From Cylicocyclus nassatus (lineage: Eukaryota; Nematoda; Chromadorea; Rhabditida; Strongylidae), in contig CATQJL010000316.1 in NCBI GenBank assembly GCA_958299035.1, positions 32,181,441 to 32,245,440 of the forward strand: a stretch of DNA of 64,000 nt, read 5' to 3'. Made by a program: the position numbers and the translations under genes. Positions 35,375-47,184 of the stretch are shown one piece after another. The notes below the pieces were generated by a model that saw only the letters and a program-made list of their open reading frames with translations, did not search any database and was not told the DNA's origin. Positions within the stretch are counted from its first letter, which is position 1; every line of letters starts with the position of its first letter.

Positions 35375-37002
35375 AATTCCTCCTGCTAGGGCACAAAATG
35401 GCTGCGGACATCCAAGTTTCGATAAAATGCGCACTTCTACTGAACATATAATATATAGCGCCTGCTCAAAAAGGAAGTTGTCGTGAAACTAAATTTTCGA
35501 GTGTACTGCCATTATGCTCTCATGCATCATATTGAAGCACAGCTGTCTTACTGCTTATCGCATCATCGCGTTCATGCTGTGGTCATATCGAATGCAAAAC
35601 CACAAACCTGCTTGTTATCTACCATACAAGCCAAGATTGTAGTTCTCCAACCACCCCACTCCCCCACCTTCAGGCACTGCATCAGAAAGCTACCGTCGAC
35701 CTTAAGCAACTATGATCAGAAGAGAAAATTATAGGTTTTGCACTACCCATTTCTCGTCTTCATCGCGATCTCTACCACCGACTTTACAAAGGCAGTGCGC
35801 AGTGACAAGGAAGGCAAGTACAATGAAGAAAACCCGCATTAGAAGAAACTGCCACAATTTCCTAAAATTGCATAATCAAATACTTCGATACAAGGCTTAA
35901 TGAGTCAAATAAATAAGGCATCACAAGATAACCAGAGATTCTTTTTGGAAGAGTTTTGTTGAATGGCATATCATACAAGGCGTCCACGTACACAAAGCTA
36001 TAAAACCACTGCAGCTATTATTCGTTCATAATGTGATGTAAAAGAATGCTTGATGCGTGTTGGCGCTATCTACAGCCAACAGAATGCATCAGACATGTGG
36101 ACTTCTATGATAAAATGCACAGCGTTATCGTTCAAGAATCAGAAAATTTGTATAGAACAAGAGATCCGAAAAGTGCTATCTTCCATCATTCAACCTTTAA
36201 AAATACAGAGGGGGCAGTAGCTCATGTTATAACATGTTCTTGATTTCTTGTATTTTTGTTGTCTGTTTATCTTGTGACCAAGTCCTTCGTTGTAGACTTA
36301 TTAGGCAAAAAAGTTATAAGGGCAGCTTTTTTTATAATTCGCTGAAGCTCACCTTGCTTAAAACACCATTCCAACTTTAGGGTGATAATCCACCACGGGT
36401 CCCCCTCTCATACGGAGTTTCAGCAGGTTAATCGCTTTATCATGGGTACGTGGAGCGTCTCCAGGTGGCGGGTAGGGGGTTAACGCTGACCAAAAGCGAC
36501 TTCGCGCCTGCTCTGATAAGTAAACGGATCCGGAGAACCTGCGTCTCATCAAAAGCTTGCATACCTATTTCGCAGCCGCCGAAAACGAGATGGCAAGGAC
36601 GATCTGTGCTTACAAATGCACGGATGCTCTCATCGGACGCATCCATGCAGATCTCATAATGCAAGCGAGGAGTATCGTACGACGTTATCGGACTACCGAG
36701 ACAAAGAGGCACCACCCCCTGAACGCTACTTTTAATACAGGAGAAGAAGTTCTTCACAGAGCATGTACAGCGGAGAATTCGGCGGTAGGATTCCTTGTCA
36801 ATACGAATCTGGCCGTGAACATCGATTTATCCGAACAACTCACAACTAAAATCGGACATTTAACGAATATTAAAACATAGATCCATCCCAGTTTGATACT
36901 CTCCATAGCAAACGCTCCAACAATGAGTTACGACGAAAAAGCAAGTTCGAGGCTTTCTACATGGACTTGAAGTTCTACAGAGATGAGCACACCACTCTTA
37001 CA
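35375..37002 (+). repeat. Left arm of a 1.63-kb inverted duplication
   Basis: Near-identical inverse of 37775-39400; only scattered differences, for example two or three amino-acid changes among the mirrored short ORFs. The outer 1.1 kb is non-coding (a related module occurs at 54400-54660); the inner 0.45 kb is the 5' part of an RTE element. Confidence 0.88.
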
Positions 37003-37785
37003 AGGTTATCGTCTGTGACTTCGCGAAAATCGGAGCAAGAAAGTCACTCGCAAAGCTTCACATCGGGACCCACGTACTATGGTGAAATGAAAAGGGGGAG
37101 GAATTATCCTAGCTCTCCATGACGACATTAACAGAAGTTTTGCCTTACGCAGGTCGCTGTTGTTCTAAGATTTTACACGGGATCGGACCATTGTTTCCTT
37201 CGTACTAAGTAGATTTTACGTTTTACGGGGTGGAAAGAAACCTTGAGTTCAGGAAGTTCACGACTACCATTAGCTGAGATCTGCTTCCCCCGATATCTGA
37301 CTTCGGCGAGGTAACGTGGTCGACAACATCGACGAGGAATGCGAAAGATTATCCAGCATCTCCACCATTGTGCTAAGGAAGTTGAGAAATTAGGAAGTAC
37401 GAGAGAACATTTGTTAACAGAAATTCTGGAGCTGATAAGCCAACTTACGAGCACATCCCGCAGGCAATTACCAACTTCCTTCGAGGTTGCGAAGCGCTGC
37501 AGAGAAGGGGTAAAAGAGCTGAGCGATAGAGCTGAATTCCGAAAAGTATTCTGGACCACATACACACGTATCTAGGCTCACTGAGGAGAGGTGCCGCGAG
37601 AGTAGAGAACGCGCTCTGTTTCACTTTTATCGACTTGAAGAAGGCTTCTGATTCGGTTGAGACTGCAGCTGTCATCGATGCCTGAAGCAATTAATGCAAT
37701 CTGGCTTAGATTCCAAGGACTTCACAACAGCATCACAACAATCTACGAGGACATCATCATCGATGTGAAGAAGAGTGTAAGAGCG
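36540..37785 (+). mobile_element. Decayed RTE-class non-LTR retrotransposon
   Basis: Broken-frame protein traceable in order. First come ICAYKCTDALIG and TTETKRHHPLNATFNTGEE. Then GFLVNTNLAVNIDLSEQLTT (endonuclease, 36780-36860) and an AFYMDL-KFYRDEHT stretch (36950). At 37010 there is KVIVCDF-type sequence, and at 37150-37185 RFYTGSDH. The reverse transcriptase start FIDLKKASDSVETAAVIDA is at 37623-37681 and IIIDVKKSVR is at 37757-37786. These match hookworm-type RTE proteins as I remember them. It has several frameshifts and stops, and is cut off inside the reverse transcriptase at the inverted-repeat junction. Confidence 0.82.
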
Positions 37786-39400
37786 GTGTGCTCATCTCTG
37801 TAGAACTTCAAGTCCATGTAGAAAGCCTCGAACTTACTTTTTCGTCGTAACTCATTGTTGGGGCGTTTGCTATGGAGAGTATCAAACTGGGATGGATCTA
37901 CGTTTTAATATTCGTTAAATGTCCGATTTTAGTTGTGAGTTGTTCGGATAAATCGATGTTCACGGCCAAATTCGTATTGACAAGGAATCCTACCGCCGAA
38001 TTCTCCGCTGTACATGCTCTGTGAAGAACTTCTTCTCATGTATTAAAAGTAGCGTTCAGGGGGTGGTGTCTCTTTGTCTCGGTAGTTCGATAACGTCGTA
38101 CGATACTCCTCGCTTGCATTATGAAATCTGCATGGATGCGTCCGATGAGAGCATCCGTGCATTTGTAAGCATAGATCGTCCTTGCCATCTCGTTTTCGGC
38201 GGCTGCGAAATAGGTATGCAAGCTTTTGATGAGACGCAGGTTCTCCGGATCCGTTTACTTATCAGAGCAGGCGCGAAGTCGCTTTTGGTCAGCGTTAACC
38301 CCCTACCCGCCACCTGGAGACGCTCCACGTACCCATGATAAAGCGATTAACCTGCTGAAACTCCGTATGAGAGGGGGACCCGTGGTGGATTATCACCCTA
38401 AATTGGAATGGTGTTTTAAGAAAGGTGAGCTTCAGCGAATTATAAAAAAAGCTGCCCTTATAATTTTTTTGCCTAATAAGTCTACAACGAAGGACTTGGT
38501 CACAAGATGAACAGACAACAAAATTACAAGAAATCAAGAACATGTTATAACATGAGCTACTGCCCCTCTGTATTTCTAAAGGTTGAATGATGGAAGATAG
38601 CACTTTTCGGATCTCTTGTTCTATACAAATTTTCTGATTCTTGAACGATAACGCTGTGCATTTTATCATAAAAGTCCACATGTCTGATGCATTCTGTTGG
38701 CTGTAGATAGCGCCAACACGCATCAAGCATTCTTTTACATCACATTATGAACGAATAATAGCTGCAGTGGTTTTATAGCTTTGTGTACGGAACGCCTTGT
38801 ATGATATGCCATTCAACAGAACTCTTCCAAAAAGAATCTCTGGTTATCTTGTGATGCCTTATTTATTTGACTCATTAAGCCTTGTATCGAAGTATTTGTT
38901 TATGCAATTTTAGGAAATTGTGGCAGTTTCTTCTAATGCGGGTTTTCTTCATTGTACTTGCCTTCCTTGCCACTGCGCACTGCCTTTGTAAAGTCCGTGG
39001 TAGAGATCGCGATGAAGACGAGAAATGGGTAGTGCAAAACCTATAATTTTCTCTTCTGATCATAGTTGCTTAAGGTCGACGGTAGCTTTCTGATGCAGTG
39101 CCTGAAGGTGGGGGAGTGGGGTGGTTGGAGAACTACAATTTTGGCTTGTATGGTAGATAACAAGCAGGTTTGTGGTTTTGCATTCGATATGACCACAGCA
39201 TGAACGCGATGATGCGATAAGCAGTAAGACAGCTGTGCTTCAATATGATGCATGAGAGCATAATGGCAGTACACTCGAAAATTTAGTTTCACAACAACTT
39301 CCTTTTTGAGCAGGCGCTATATATTATATGTTCAATAGAAGTGCGCATTTTATCGAAACTTGGATGTCCGCTGCCATTTTGTGCCCTAGCAGGAGGAATT
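37775..39400 (-). repeat. Right arm of the 1.63-kb inverted duplication
   Basis: Mirror of 35375-37002. It contains a second, antisense copy of the RTE 5' region (37775-38330) and the non-coding module. The inner breakpoints of the two arms share the 7-8-bp word TGTAAGAG/CTCTTACA. Confidence 0.88.
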
Positions 39401-40501
39401 TTAACCAAATCGTTCCTCAGAAAATATTTATTACGTTCTTTACTCGCAATGAATTCTCGTGATTGTTCGTGGTTCTGCTAGGATTGTATTCATAAAAGTT
39501 TTTTGATCTTAAATAAACCAATTATGATTCATTTGCTTTTTCCTCAAGAAGTTTGATTACCCGATTGTCATCTGTCACGACGGGGCACTGGGTATGTACC
39601 TAGACCCGGGGTTTGATCTATGGCAACTCAACGGCGACTTCATGCAATATGACTTTGAGAAACCATTCGAATATGTATCCAAATCAAGGGACTTCTCTAA
39701 ACACAAAAGCACGACATTTTTATATTCAGGAAGAGGCACGCTTTGTCACGAAGCTCACTTTTGATATTTTACCTGCGAAAGGTATCTTAAGGTGGCAATT
39801 TGAGACGGGTTATAAACCACTAAACGCGTCTTTTAACAAAATGCAAATGTTTTAAAAAGCTGTGAGCGTTCAAAAGTCCAAAGTCCTTTAGCCTTCAGTG
39901 ACACATAACCACAAAAGCTCTACATCTATGCTAACTTTCACTAGCTGTGTTTGTTCCTTGTGAACAATATACCTGGCACAAAAAGGATCTCTCACTTTCA
40001 GTTGCTTGTGCACAGCTTTTCGCAGGTTTTACGCCGCTTATGGCTTTACATTTTTGAACGACTTTCTTACGCTTGTAGTTTCAAAGAAATTCACAGAAAG
40101 CAGAAGTATCAGCGTTCAACAACTGGTTTAGCAACTCGTCTTCAATCACCACTCTAAGTTGGTATTCTCGTTGCTAGTGAAATTGTATAGTGTGAAAGGC
40201 TGTGTAGTTCAACATATGTAACATCTTTGTTGCGAAATAGATAACAACGAATAACACCAAAAATAGTGTACATGAGGAATAAATGTTGTAGACATGAAGG
40301 GATGTTCAAAATGTTGGCATTGTTGAAAAACATGATATAATATACGTCCATCCTTTTTCCGTGTCCATCCTTATTTATGCTGGTATTGTGAGCTTATTCC
40401 GATTCTTTGAGTTGTTGGTTGTCTGGCAGACGTGTAGGTCTATCACGCAAAAAACTGATTTATTTGTTCTTAAAAATTTTGAAAGCCGATGTAATGATAT
40501 A
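39401..40501. other. No gene seen
   Basis: AT-rich; ORFs of 60-84 codons lack splice context or recognisable motifs. Confidence 0.35.
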
Positions 40502-41522
40502 TTAGGTCATTCCGATAGTAATTTCGCTTTTTTCAAACGGACGCCGCATGTGGTAGAACAAAGATATCTAAGAGCAATTGCTAGCATTCGATGCAGAATT
40601 TCATCCTCTTTCTAATGGTTGTAAAGTTATTGCAGCACAATCGATGAGCTGTTGAAAAATAACGAAAGTCTGTGATCCATGCTTTTTGAGATGCTCAAGT
40701 TTCACAATTTTTTTAAAATTTTTATATCAATCCTCCGAAGGAGTCCAAATAACGATTCGGGAGAGCGAACCTCATAGAATACGGCGTGGCTTTTTCTCGT
40801 TTTTATGTTTCGCCATGATTTCTCAAAAGATTTATTATTGAAACCATCAAATTTTGACAGGCCTACGTCAGCCACATTCGCATCAAACACCAATAAATCT
40901 GCGGAATTTGAAACTTTCAAGATGGTATTATGATTCAACGCTAATTTTACAAAGCGAATGCGAGTTTGCGGAATCGAAATATCTAATTTAGATTTTTCCT
41001 AGTACAACCCGGAACGCGTTCGAAAATATGAATTATGATGATTTTGTACGCGAAAACTCTACGAAAGGGGAACAAAAAACATCCATTAAAAAGGAGAACA
41101 AGCTGCATCGAATGACACTCGAACTGCCATGAGTTTGATGTTGTGCGATGTTTGAGTTGACCAAGAATGGAAGGTAGCATCAATTAAAATTCTATTAACA
41201 AATTTTGAGGAGCTTTGTGAAGGAGAAAAAAATTGTTTCTTATCCTGTAGGGTTTGTTCTATCCGCCCGCTACTTGAGCTTCTTTGGAGGATTGATATAA
41301 AGATTTTGAAAAACAGCTAAAGTTGACCATAGCAAAAAGCATTGGTCGCAGATTTTGAGGATTTTCCGAAAGCTCATTGACTGGGCTACAATGTTTTTTT
41401 AACATTTAGAAAGAGAATGAAATTTCGCATCGAACGCTACGAAGATCTCTCAGAAAACCTTATTCCATTACATGTGGCGTCCATTTGAAAAAAAAAGCGA
41501 AATTACTTTCGGAATGACCTAA
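40502..41522. mobile_element. Mariner-type palindromic element
   Basis: Ends TTAGGTCATTCCGATAGTAA and TTACTTTCGGAATGACCTAA. The two halves of about 500 bp are diverged inverse copies (AGAGATTGATATAAA-type phrases at 40723 and 41293). Sister of 47185-48205. No transposase. Confidence 0.8.
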
Positions 41523-41524
41523 TG

Positions 41525-42226
41525 TTATGGTGAGTCCGAAAGTTCTGTCGTTTCATTTTCAAAAATTTGTAACTTTGAGCTGTATCAACGGATTTGCCTG
41601 CTTGTAATTTTGTTAGAAAGTCTTTTGCTTTCAAACGCTACTTTGATGAGCTTCTGCTTCACACTGCATGCGGAGATTAAAATGGAAATGTAAGATCACA
41701 TTAGCCTGGATCATTTCAACTCAGGTCACCAAAAATCTGGAACGCTGCAGAAAAATGTGAAATCGTCAGTACATATGTTTTTTGGCCTATTCTTTGCGAC
41801 TGTGAAAAGTTTTTGCTGTTTTAATGTCTCTGTGAAAAGTATAAATTTCGAGTTTACTATGGAAAACGCCAAAATCATTTAATTTGCCAATTTTCTCGAA
41901 AGTCTCAACTTCTCAAAGAGACGTCTAAATAGCATACACTCTCCACAGTTGCAAACAGTAGGGCAAAAACGTATGTACTGAGAATCTCATGTTTTTCCGC
42001 AGCACTCTAGATTTTTGGTGACCTAACTTAATATGTTTGAAGCTTAAATGGTCTTAGTTTTCCATTTTTATCTCCGCATTCAGTGTGAAACAGAAACACG
42101 TCAAAGCAGTATTGAAAGCGAAAAACCAAGTCTTTCCAATCAAATTACAAGCAAGCAAATCCATTGAAATAACGCAAAGTTACAAATTTTTGAAAATGAA
42201 GCGACAGAACTATCGGACCCACCTAA
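41525..42226. mobile_element. Mariner-type palindromic element, second family
   Basis: Ends TTATGGTGAGTCCGAAAGTT and AACTATCGGACCCACCTAA, followed by inverse arms of about 340 bp (TTTCAAACGCTACTTTGA at 41630 against 42100-42117). It begins 2 bp after the preceding element. Confidence 0.75.
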
Positions 42227-42703
42227 TAGTTAAATCATAAAGATAGACCGCTTTTGTTTATTACGATTTTTCCACGCACATTTATATTGAGTTGGAAAAA
42301 AGAATGTTGCTTTTTATTTCCTCAACATGGCATCGCAATAAGACAAACCTGCTTTGGTTTCAAACGAGCGAAAAAACAAAAAAAAATCGTATCTCCGTTC
42401 AAAAAACTTCTAAGAGCCTCGCTTGCTCATAGCTCATACCTTGCTCATAGGCATACATTCCTTATAAAACATTCATATGCGCATTTCCAGTTTTTTCATT
42501 GTGTAGGCCCGAAAAACTTAAAATTTCCATATTTTCTCCAAAGTGATGCTGGGCTGTAAGCAGTTCAATACTATTTGGGTTGGAAAGCACCACCGCGGCT
42601 TTTCACCCTTCTATAAGGGTTAGTTCTCGAAAAAAATCAAATCTAATTTAGAAAACAGAAAAAAGCTAAATTCGACATTTCTCAAAACTATCACTTTAGG
42701 AGG

Positions 42704-43200
42704 CTAAACGTCTCCTGTTGTACTTCCCAAGCCAAGTAGTATAGAATTGCTCACGCGGGAACAGCCCAGCATCAATCTGACAAAAACGTGATCCCGAACT
42801 TCCCGTGGATAACTTAATGTGACAGCACTAGTGCCATTTTGTAAAGCCTGCTTTGCTCTATCGACTATATCCCATATACGCTTTTGGGGTTTACCTAGTT
42901 GTGATGCTGAGGAAGTAAAAGCGACATTTTTCTTTCTAACCTAACAGTTTCTACTAAGTAATGATTCATAACACTTTACACAATTTCATACCGTTTTTCT
43001 TTTATATAACAAAATCCTTTGCCTCCCAAAGGTGACTTAACCTTCCAGCAAGCGATAAGCAGATATACTAAAAATTTTACAGATCGCCATTGGTAGCAGT
43101 GCAAAAATTGGAAGAATGACTTACATTTGCGAAGATGCAGGAAACGGAAGTGTTCGGATTCGTTACTACTGGGAGTGATAGAACAGCAATTTCCCATCAT
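42704..43200 (-). CDS. Small two-exon gene, candidate acylated protein
   Basis: Exon 1 (43200-43125, or start at 43197) and exon 2 (42906-42704) join in phase across a 218-bp intron with a GTAAGT donor and a TTCCTCAG acceptor. The product is 91-92 aa. It starts MGNCCSITPSS: Gly2 and Ser6 fit an N-myristoylation site and Cys4-Cys5 could be palmitoylated. A preceding in-frame ATG would mask Gly2 if used. The rest is basic then hydrophobic (QLGKPQKRIWDIVDRAKQAL, VTLSYPREVRDHVFVRLMLG) and ends LGLGSTTGDV. I do not recognise the family. No upstream acceptor is convincing, so further 5' exons are possible. Confidence 0.4.
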
Positions 43201-44394
43201 TCCTCCTATCTTCAGTTTATAAAGACGAAATGAAGTTTTACGATCGATGGACCGCACCTAGCTCCATCTGGTATTGATCAATTTTCACTCAGTAGGAGTT
43301 GTAATTCGACATTGCCTTGATTTGCAGGAAGATAAGTAGCGTTCCTTTTTATAAGGATTTTGGAATTGTGCTCAAGTTTACAATGCCAGAATGCTGAACG
43401 GGTGTTCACCTTAAGTTACACTCGAAATCGAAAATTCGGTGTGCATGTTTATGTTGTTACAAAGGAGCTTCTTTGAATGTGCTCACATGAAGGTATCCTG
43501 CTATATCTTCTTGCGCAACTGGCATCATTATCACTACAGTACCCATCAATAATTATTCTTGTTCTCTAGTTCGTAACGATAGTGCTACCGAAAAGAATTG
43601 AGTCTTGCGAAAGTTTCAACAAAGTAATTTTTGAGCAACAAGCCAAAATTTTTCTGTGATTGCGACTACTCAAGCCGTCGTTGATGTACTAATAAAATAC
43701 GCATTTGTACAGTACAAAGTAGCGCAACGAATGTTTTGTCGTCATCTCAGCCTTATGGAATTTGTAGGAAGAGTGGAATGTTGTCGTTTCTTACAGCTAC
43801 GATCTGCGTTACAGTACCTGCTGTTTCAACAGTGTACAATATTTGAAAGCATGTGAAGAGGTTGACTGTAGCAAGTTGTATTTTGATAGCAACAAGTCAC
43901 CAGATCACGGTATAATGCAAGAGTAACTCTCCCTTACTCCCCCTATGCCGTTTAAAGGGACCTTATGCCTGTTCAAAAAAGGTCTTCTTTCTCAATAAAC
44001 AGTCGACCACGCTTTTTGAAAACGCTTTGCATGGCAAATTTTTTTCAAAAAGTGCCAACACAAGTCCTCTTCATCGCACTGATAACGCTGTTACCTCTCC
44101 TTTAATTACAAAAGTTCCCACTTCGTCTGCGATAATTTTTTGTCTCCACTGCCACATGTAATGTATGCTTGCTTATGAGGCAAGACACTTCCTTTGTAAG
44201 GCTGCTTTTGATAGTGGCAGAGACTTTTGTTGCCTTGCATGGTATTGTTGTTATTCGAAAATCGATCCCATACGAGTCTTCCACCAAGTACGGTAGTTGG
44301 GAAACGCGCCTACACTGGCTTTCAAGGCGTGTCCGGGCAGATTCGTTACCTTAGTCTCAACTTTTGAGCAGGGCTTCCCTTGCAGATCATAGCC
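43201..44394. other. No gene seen
   Basis: AT-rich upstream flank of the MGNCC gene; short ORFs only. Confidence 0.35.
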
Positions 44395-44641
44395 TGATTG
44401 CGACTGCGAAATATTGCTTTTCAAAAGCCAAAAGTGCTTCAGAAGTCCAAAGACAGACGCCCCTTAATTTAGTCTCATTATTTAGGAGCAGGAAGTCGTG
44501 GCGAGACGCCCTGCTGTAGCGTCGCAAGACCGTATCCCACCACAATTCCATGCTTCGGTAAGGACGAGACTAAATTGAGGGGCTGTACTCTTGATTGTTC
44601 AAAATTTCTCGCTTCAAAGAAGTATTTTGCAGTCGCAATAG
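44395..44641. mobile_element. Small fold-back MITE
   Basis: Outer ends TGATTGCGACTGCGAAATA and its inverse TATTTTGCAGTCGCAATAG. An inner inverted pair CCCCTTAATTTAGTCTC (44461) / GAGACTAAATTGAGGGG (44566) flanks a central GGCGAGACGCC palindrome. Confidence 0.6.
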
Positions 44642-44758
44642 ACTATGGTCTGCCTGGGAGCTCCTCTTAGTAATTTGCTAAAAGTGAAATGCTCCTATTT
44701 GCCCGGATACTGCTTTGAAAAATGCCATATATGCGGAAGCGTTGCAAGCTCGATGCAG

Positions 44759-45611
44759 CTCAGGCAACGGATAGGACCCCTCCGCCGGAGAAATGGCAGG
44801 GTCGCGGCGTTTCCCCAGCGGTGGGTCTCCCATTTGTCCGGCGGAGCCCTCCCATTTCTGCTCCGGATACCTCCCATTTTCTGCTCCGGATACCTCCCAT
44901 TTTCTGCTCCGGATGCCTCCCATTTTCTGCTCCGGATGCCTCCCATTCTCTGCTCCGGATACCTCCCATTTTCTGCTCCGGATACCTCCCATTTCTGCTC
45001 CGGATACCTCCCATTTTCTGCTCCGGATACCTCCCATTTCTGCTCCGGTTACCTCCCATTTTCTGCTCCGGATACCTCCCATTTTCTGCTCCGGATACCT
45101 CCCATTTCTGCTCCGGATACCTCCCATTTCTGCTCCGGATACCTCCCATTTTCTGCTCCGGATACCTCCCATTTTCTGCTTCGGATACCTCCCATTTCTG
45201 CTCCGAATACCTCCCATTTTCTGCTCCGGATACCTCCCATATTCTGCTCCGGATACCTCCCATTTTCTGCTCCGGATACCTCCCATTTTCTGCTCCGGAT
45301 ACCTCCCATTTTCTGCTCCGGATACCTCCCATTTCTGCTCCGGACCCCTCCGATTTTCTCCGGCGCGGCTCTTCCAAATCTGGCGGACTCGCGCCGGGCA
45401 AATTTCTCCAGCGCGAGTCCGCCAAATCTGGCAGAGTCGCGCCGGAGAAATGGCGTACCTTTGCAGCAGGGCCGGAGAAGCCTCCCACTTGCCTGCCAGT
45501 AATGTCACCGCGACGGACCGCCCATTTGCCCCTCTCTCATTGGTCAACTGGGTCCGGCGCACTCTGGCAGATTCGGACTGTCCGGCGGAGGGGTCCGGTC
45601 GATTGTCTGAG
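44759..45611. mobile_element. GC-rich element with inverted ends and internal minisatellite
   Basis: The left end CTCAGGCAACGGATAGGACC matches in inverse the right end GGTCCGGTCGATTGTCTGAG, and both continue into CCTCCGCCGGA. GC content is sharply higher than the flanks. The right half has GCGCCGG-type hairpins (GGCGGACTCGCGC at 45383, inverse at 45412). No target-site duplication was resolved; superfamily unknown. Confidence 0.6.
44848..45350 (+). repeat. Minisatellite, about 22 units of 22/23 bp
   Basis: Unit CTCCCATTTTCTGCTCCGG plus ATAC. Units are 22 or 23 bp depending on a run of 3 or 4 T. Because neither length fixes a frame, five or more long stop-free ORFs run through in several frames on both strands; none is a plausible gene. 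Confidence 0.92.
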
Positions 45612-46109
45612 AGTAAGCTTAGAGGTTGAAAATAGCATGATGTCAAGACAGTAAGTAAATTTGCATACTACGAAATTGTTAGATGCAGATTTGAATAAGC
45701 TTTCATGCAAACTTGTCTAACTTCCCACCATAACGGTAGAACCGTATTGAGCAATTTGAATCAATTGTGATTGTCATTAGCCATCTCTTGCCCCTTTTAT
45801 TGAACGTAGATTGCAGATGACGAGTGGAATCTATGTGTTCAGGTGATTTTAATTTCTAGAACTTATTTAAGAAATTAGTTTATCCGGTGAGTTTTTTTGA
45901 GGTTTCCAGGGAACAACTAAAACTCTTAGAATTACAATCGAGACATTTCTTACAATCATATGTGTAATTGCTCACAACGTGCACTTTGCCCTACCCATAC
46001 TAAAATTCTGGTTGCGAAAACGCAAGGGACTGAGCAATTGTTGACGTTTGCATCTTGAGCATTAGCTTACCAAAAAGTAAAGAAGTTTTTGAACACGGAG
46101 AACTCTTAC
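45612..46109. other. No gene seen
   Basis: AT-rich, with nothing that I can support. Confidence 0.35.
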
Positions 46110-46287
46110 TTCGAGCGGCGTCTATTGCAAACATCCAGGGTGAAGGCGGCAAAAACGGACGTTTTGTGCAGTGACTTATATGATCACATGAAATGACTCG
46201 TCTTTGTATGACTCTGATCGGCCTTGTTAGCCGAATTGTATTGAGTTCAATATCTCGGTTATCTTGGTTAGTATTCTTCGTTAACAT
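46110..46287 (-). CDS. Possible first exon, unknown protein
   Basis: ATG at 46287 opens 59 codons ending at a GTAAGA donor (46109). It includes NRDIELNTIRLTRPIRVIQR and KRPFLPPSPWMFAIDAAR. No partner exon or family recognised. May be chance. Confidence 0.22.
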
Positions 46288-46296
46288 TTTTGCCAC

Positions 46297-47184
46297 AAAC
46301 TTTATCGAAAATGAGGATCCATTTTAACACCTTTGCTAGGTTTTCTGGTTCGTTGTTACGAATATTGCTTAATGCTATGCATAATTACTCCCATGCTGTC
46401 ATTTCATTGCTGCATCTCTCCGTCGTTCAATATCGTTTTCGATTCTTGCGAAATCGATGGGATTTTCTCTTAGTAAATAAACTTGCACGTTTTCGAATCA
46501 CAAAGAGTTGAGACGACTCATTATTTTGAGCTAAATTTTCTGTCTCACCTTCTGCAAACTTGTAACGCTTTGCTTGATAAGCTGTTGCAGTGGTGGAGCA
46601 TACACATTGACCGTTCCCTGTTTGCAAGCATATTTGAATTTTATTGGATCAGTCCTATCTCTTCGAACGGCAAATCTCAAATTTTTTCAAGATAACTTAT
46701 CCTTTACTTTTGGTTCATGTAAATGTACAAGTAAGTAGGACAGGAGTTGGCCTCGCAAATCTTAGCATGTTTGATGATTGCCTCCAATCGCCTGTTTAGT
46801 CCAAAATGAAACCTAATCGCTTACTAACTGCATCACTGGTGACATAGCTTTTGGAAAGAGTAAAAGCAGTTAAATTCAGTGCAACCTCACAACCATACGA
46901 TCGGAATCTAAAAAAGCGACCTTACAAAGTAATTTGAAGTTTGGTTTCAATAAGCAATACGCCCAGTAGGTACCCTTTGATTCAACTGGATTGCCGGCTA
47001 GAAGGTGGTGGTTCGTGACCTAATCAAGGCTAGACAATGACCAGAGAGCACTTTGCGAGAGAGACGCAAACTGTGTCGCGGGCGCGAGCGGTCGTTTCCC
47101 AGCCGCCAATCTCGTAGAACCAAACGGTCTAGTTTTTCTGGGTACCGTCACTCTTTTCGTAAGAATGAAAAAGTTTGATATATA
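46297..47184. other. No gene seen
   Basis: Short ORFs only. A GC-richer patch at 47025-47150 (GGTGGTGGTTCGTGACC, GCGGGCGCGAGCGGTCG) resembles repeat debris. Confidence 0.3.

Noticed and set aside
35483..39292. Pairs of identical short ORFs on opposite strands (for example 35483-35734 and 39041-39292)
   Set aside because: They are mirror images created by the inverted duplication; no protein motif except the RTE part.
44645..45654. Long ORFs of 240-320 codons on both strands
   Set aside because: They run through the 22/23-bp minisatellite, which happens to lack stops in several frames; peptides are low-complexity repeats.
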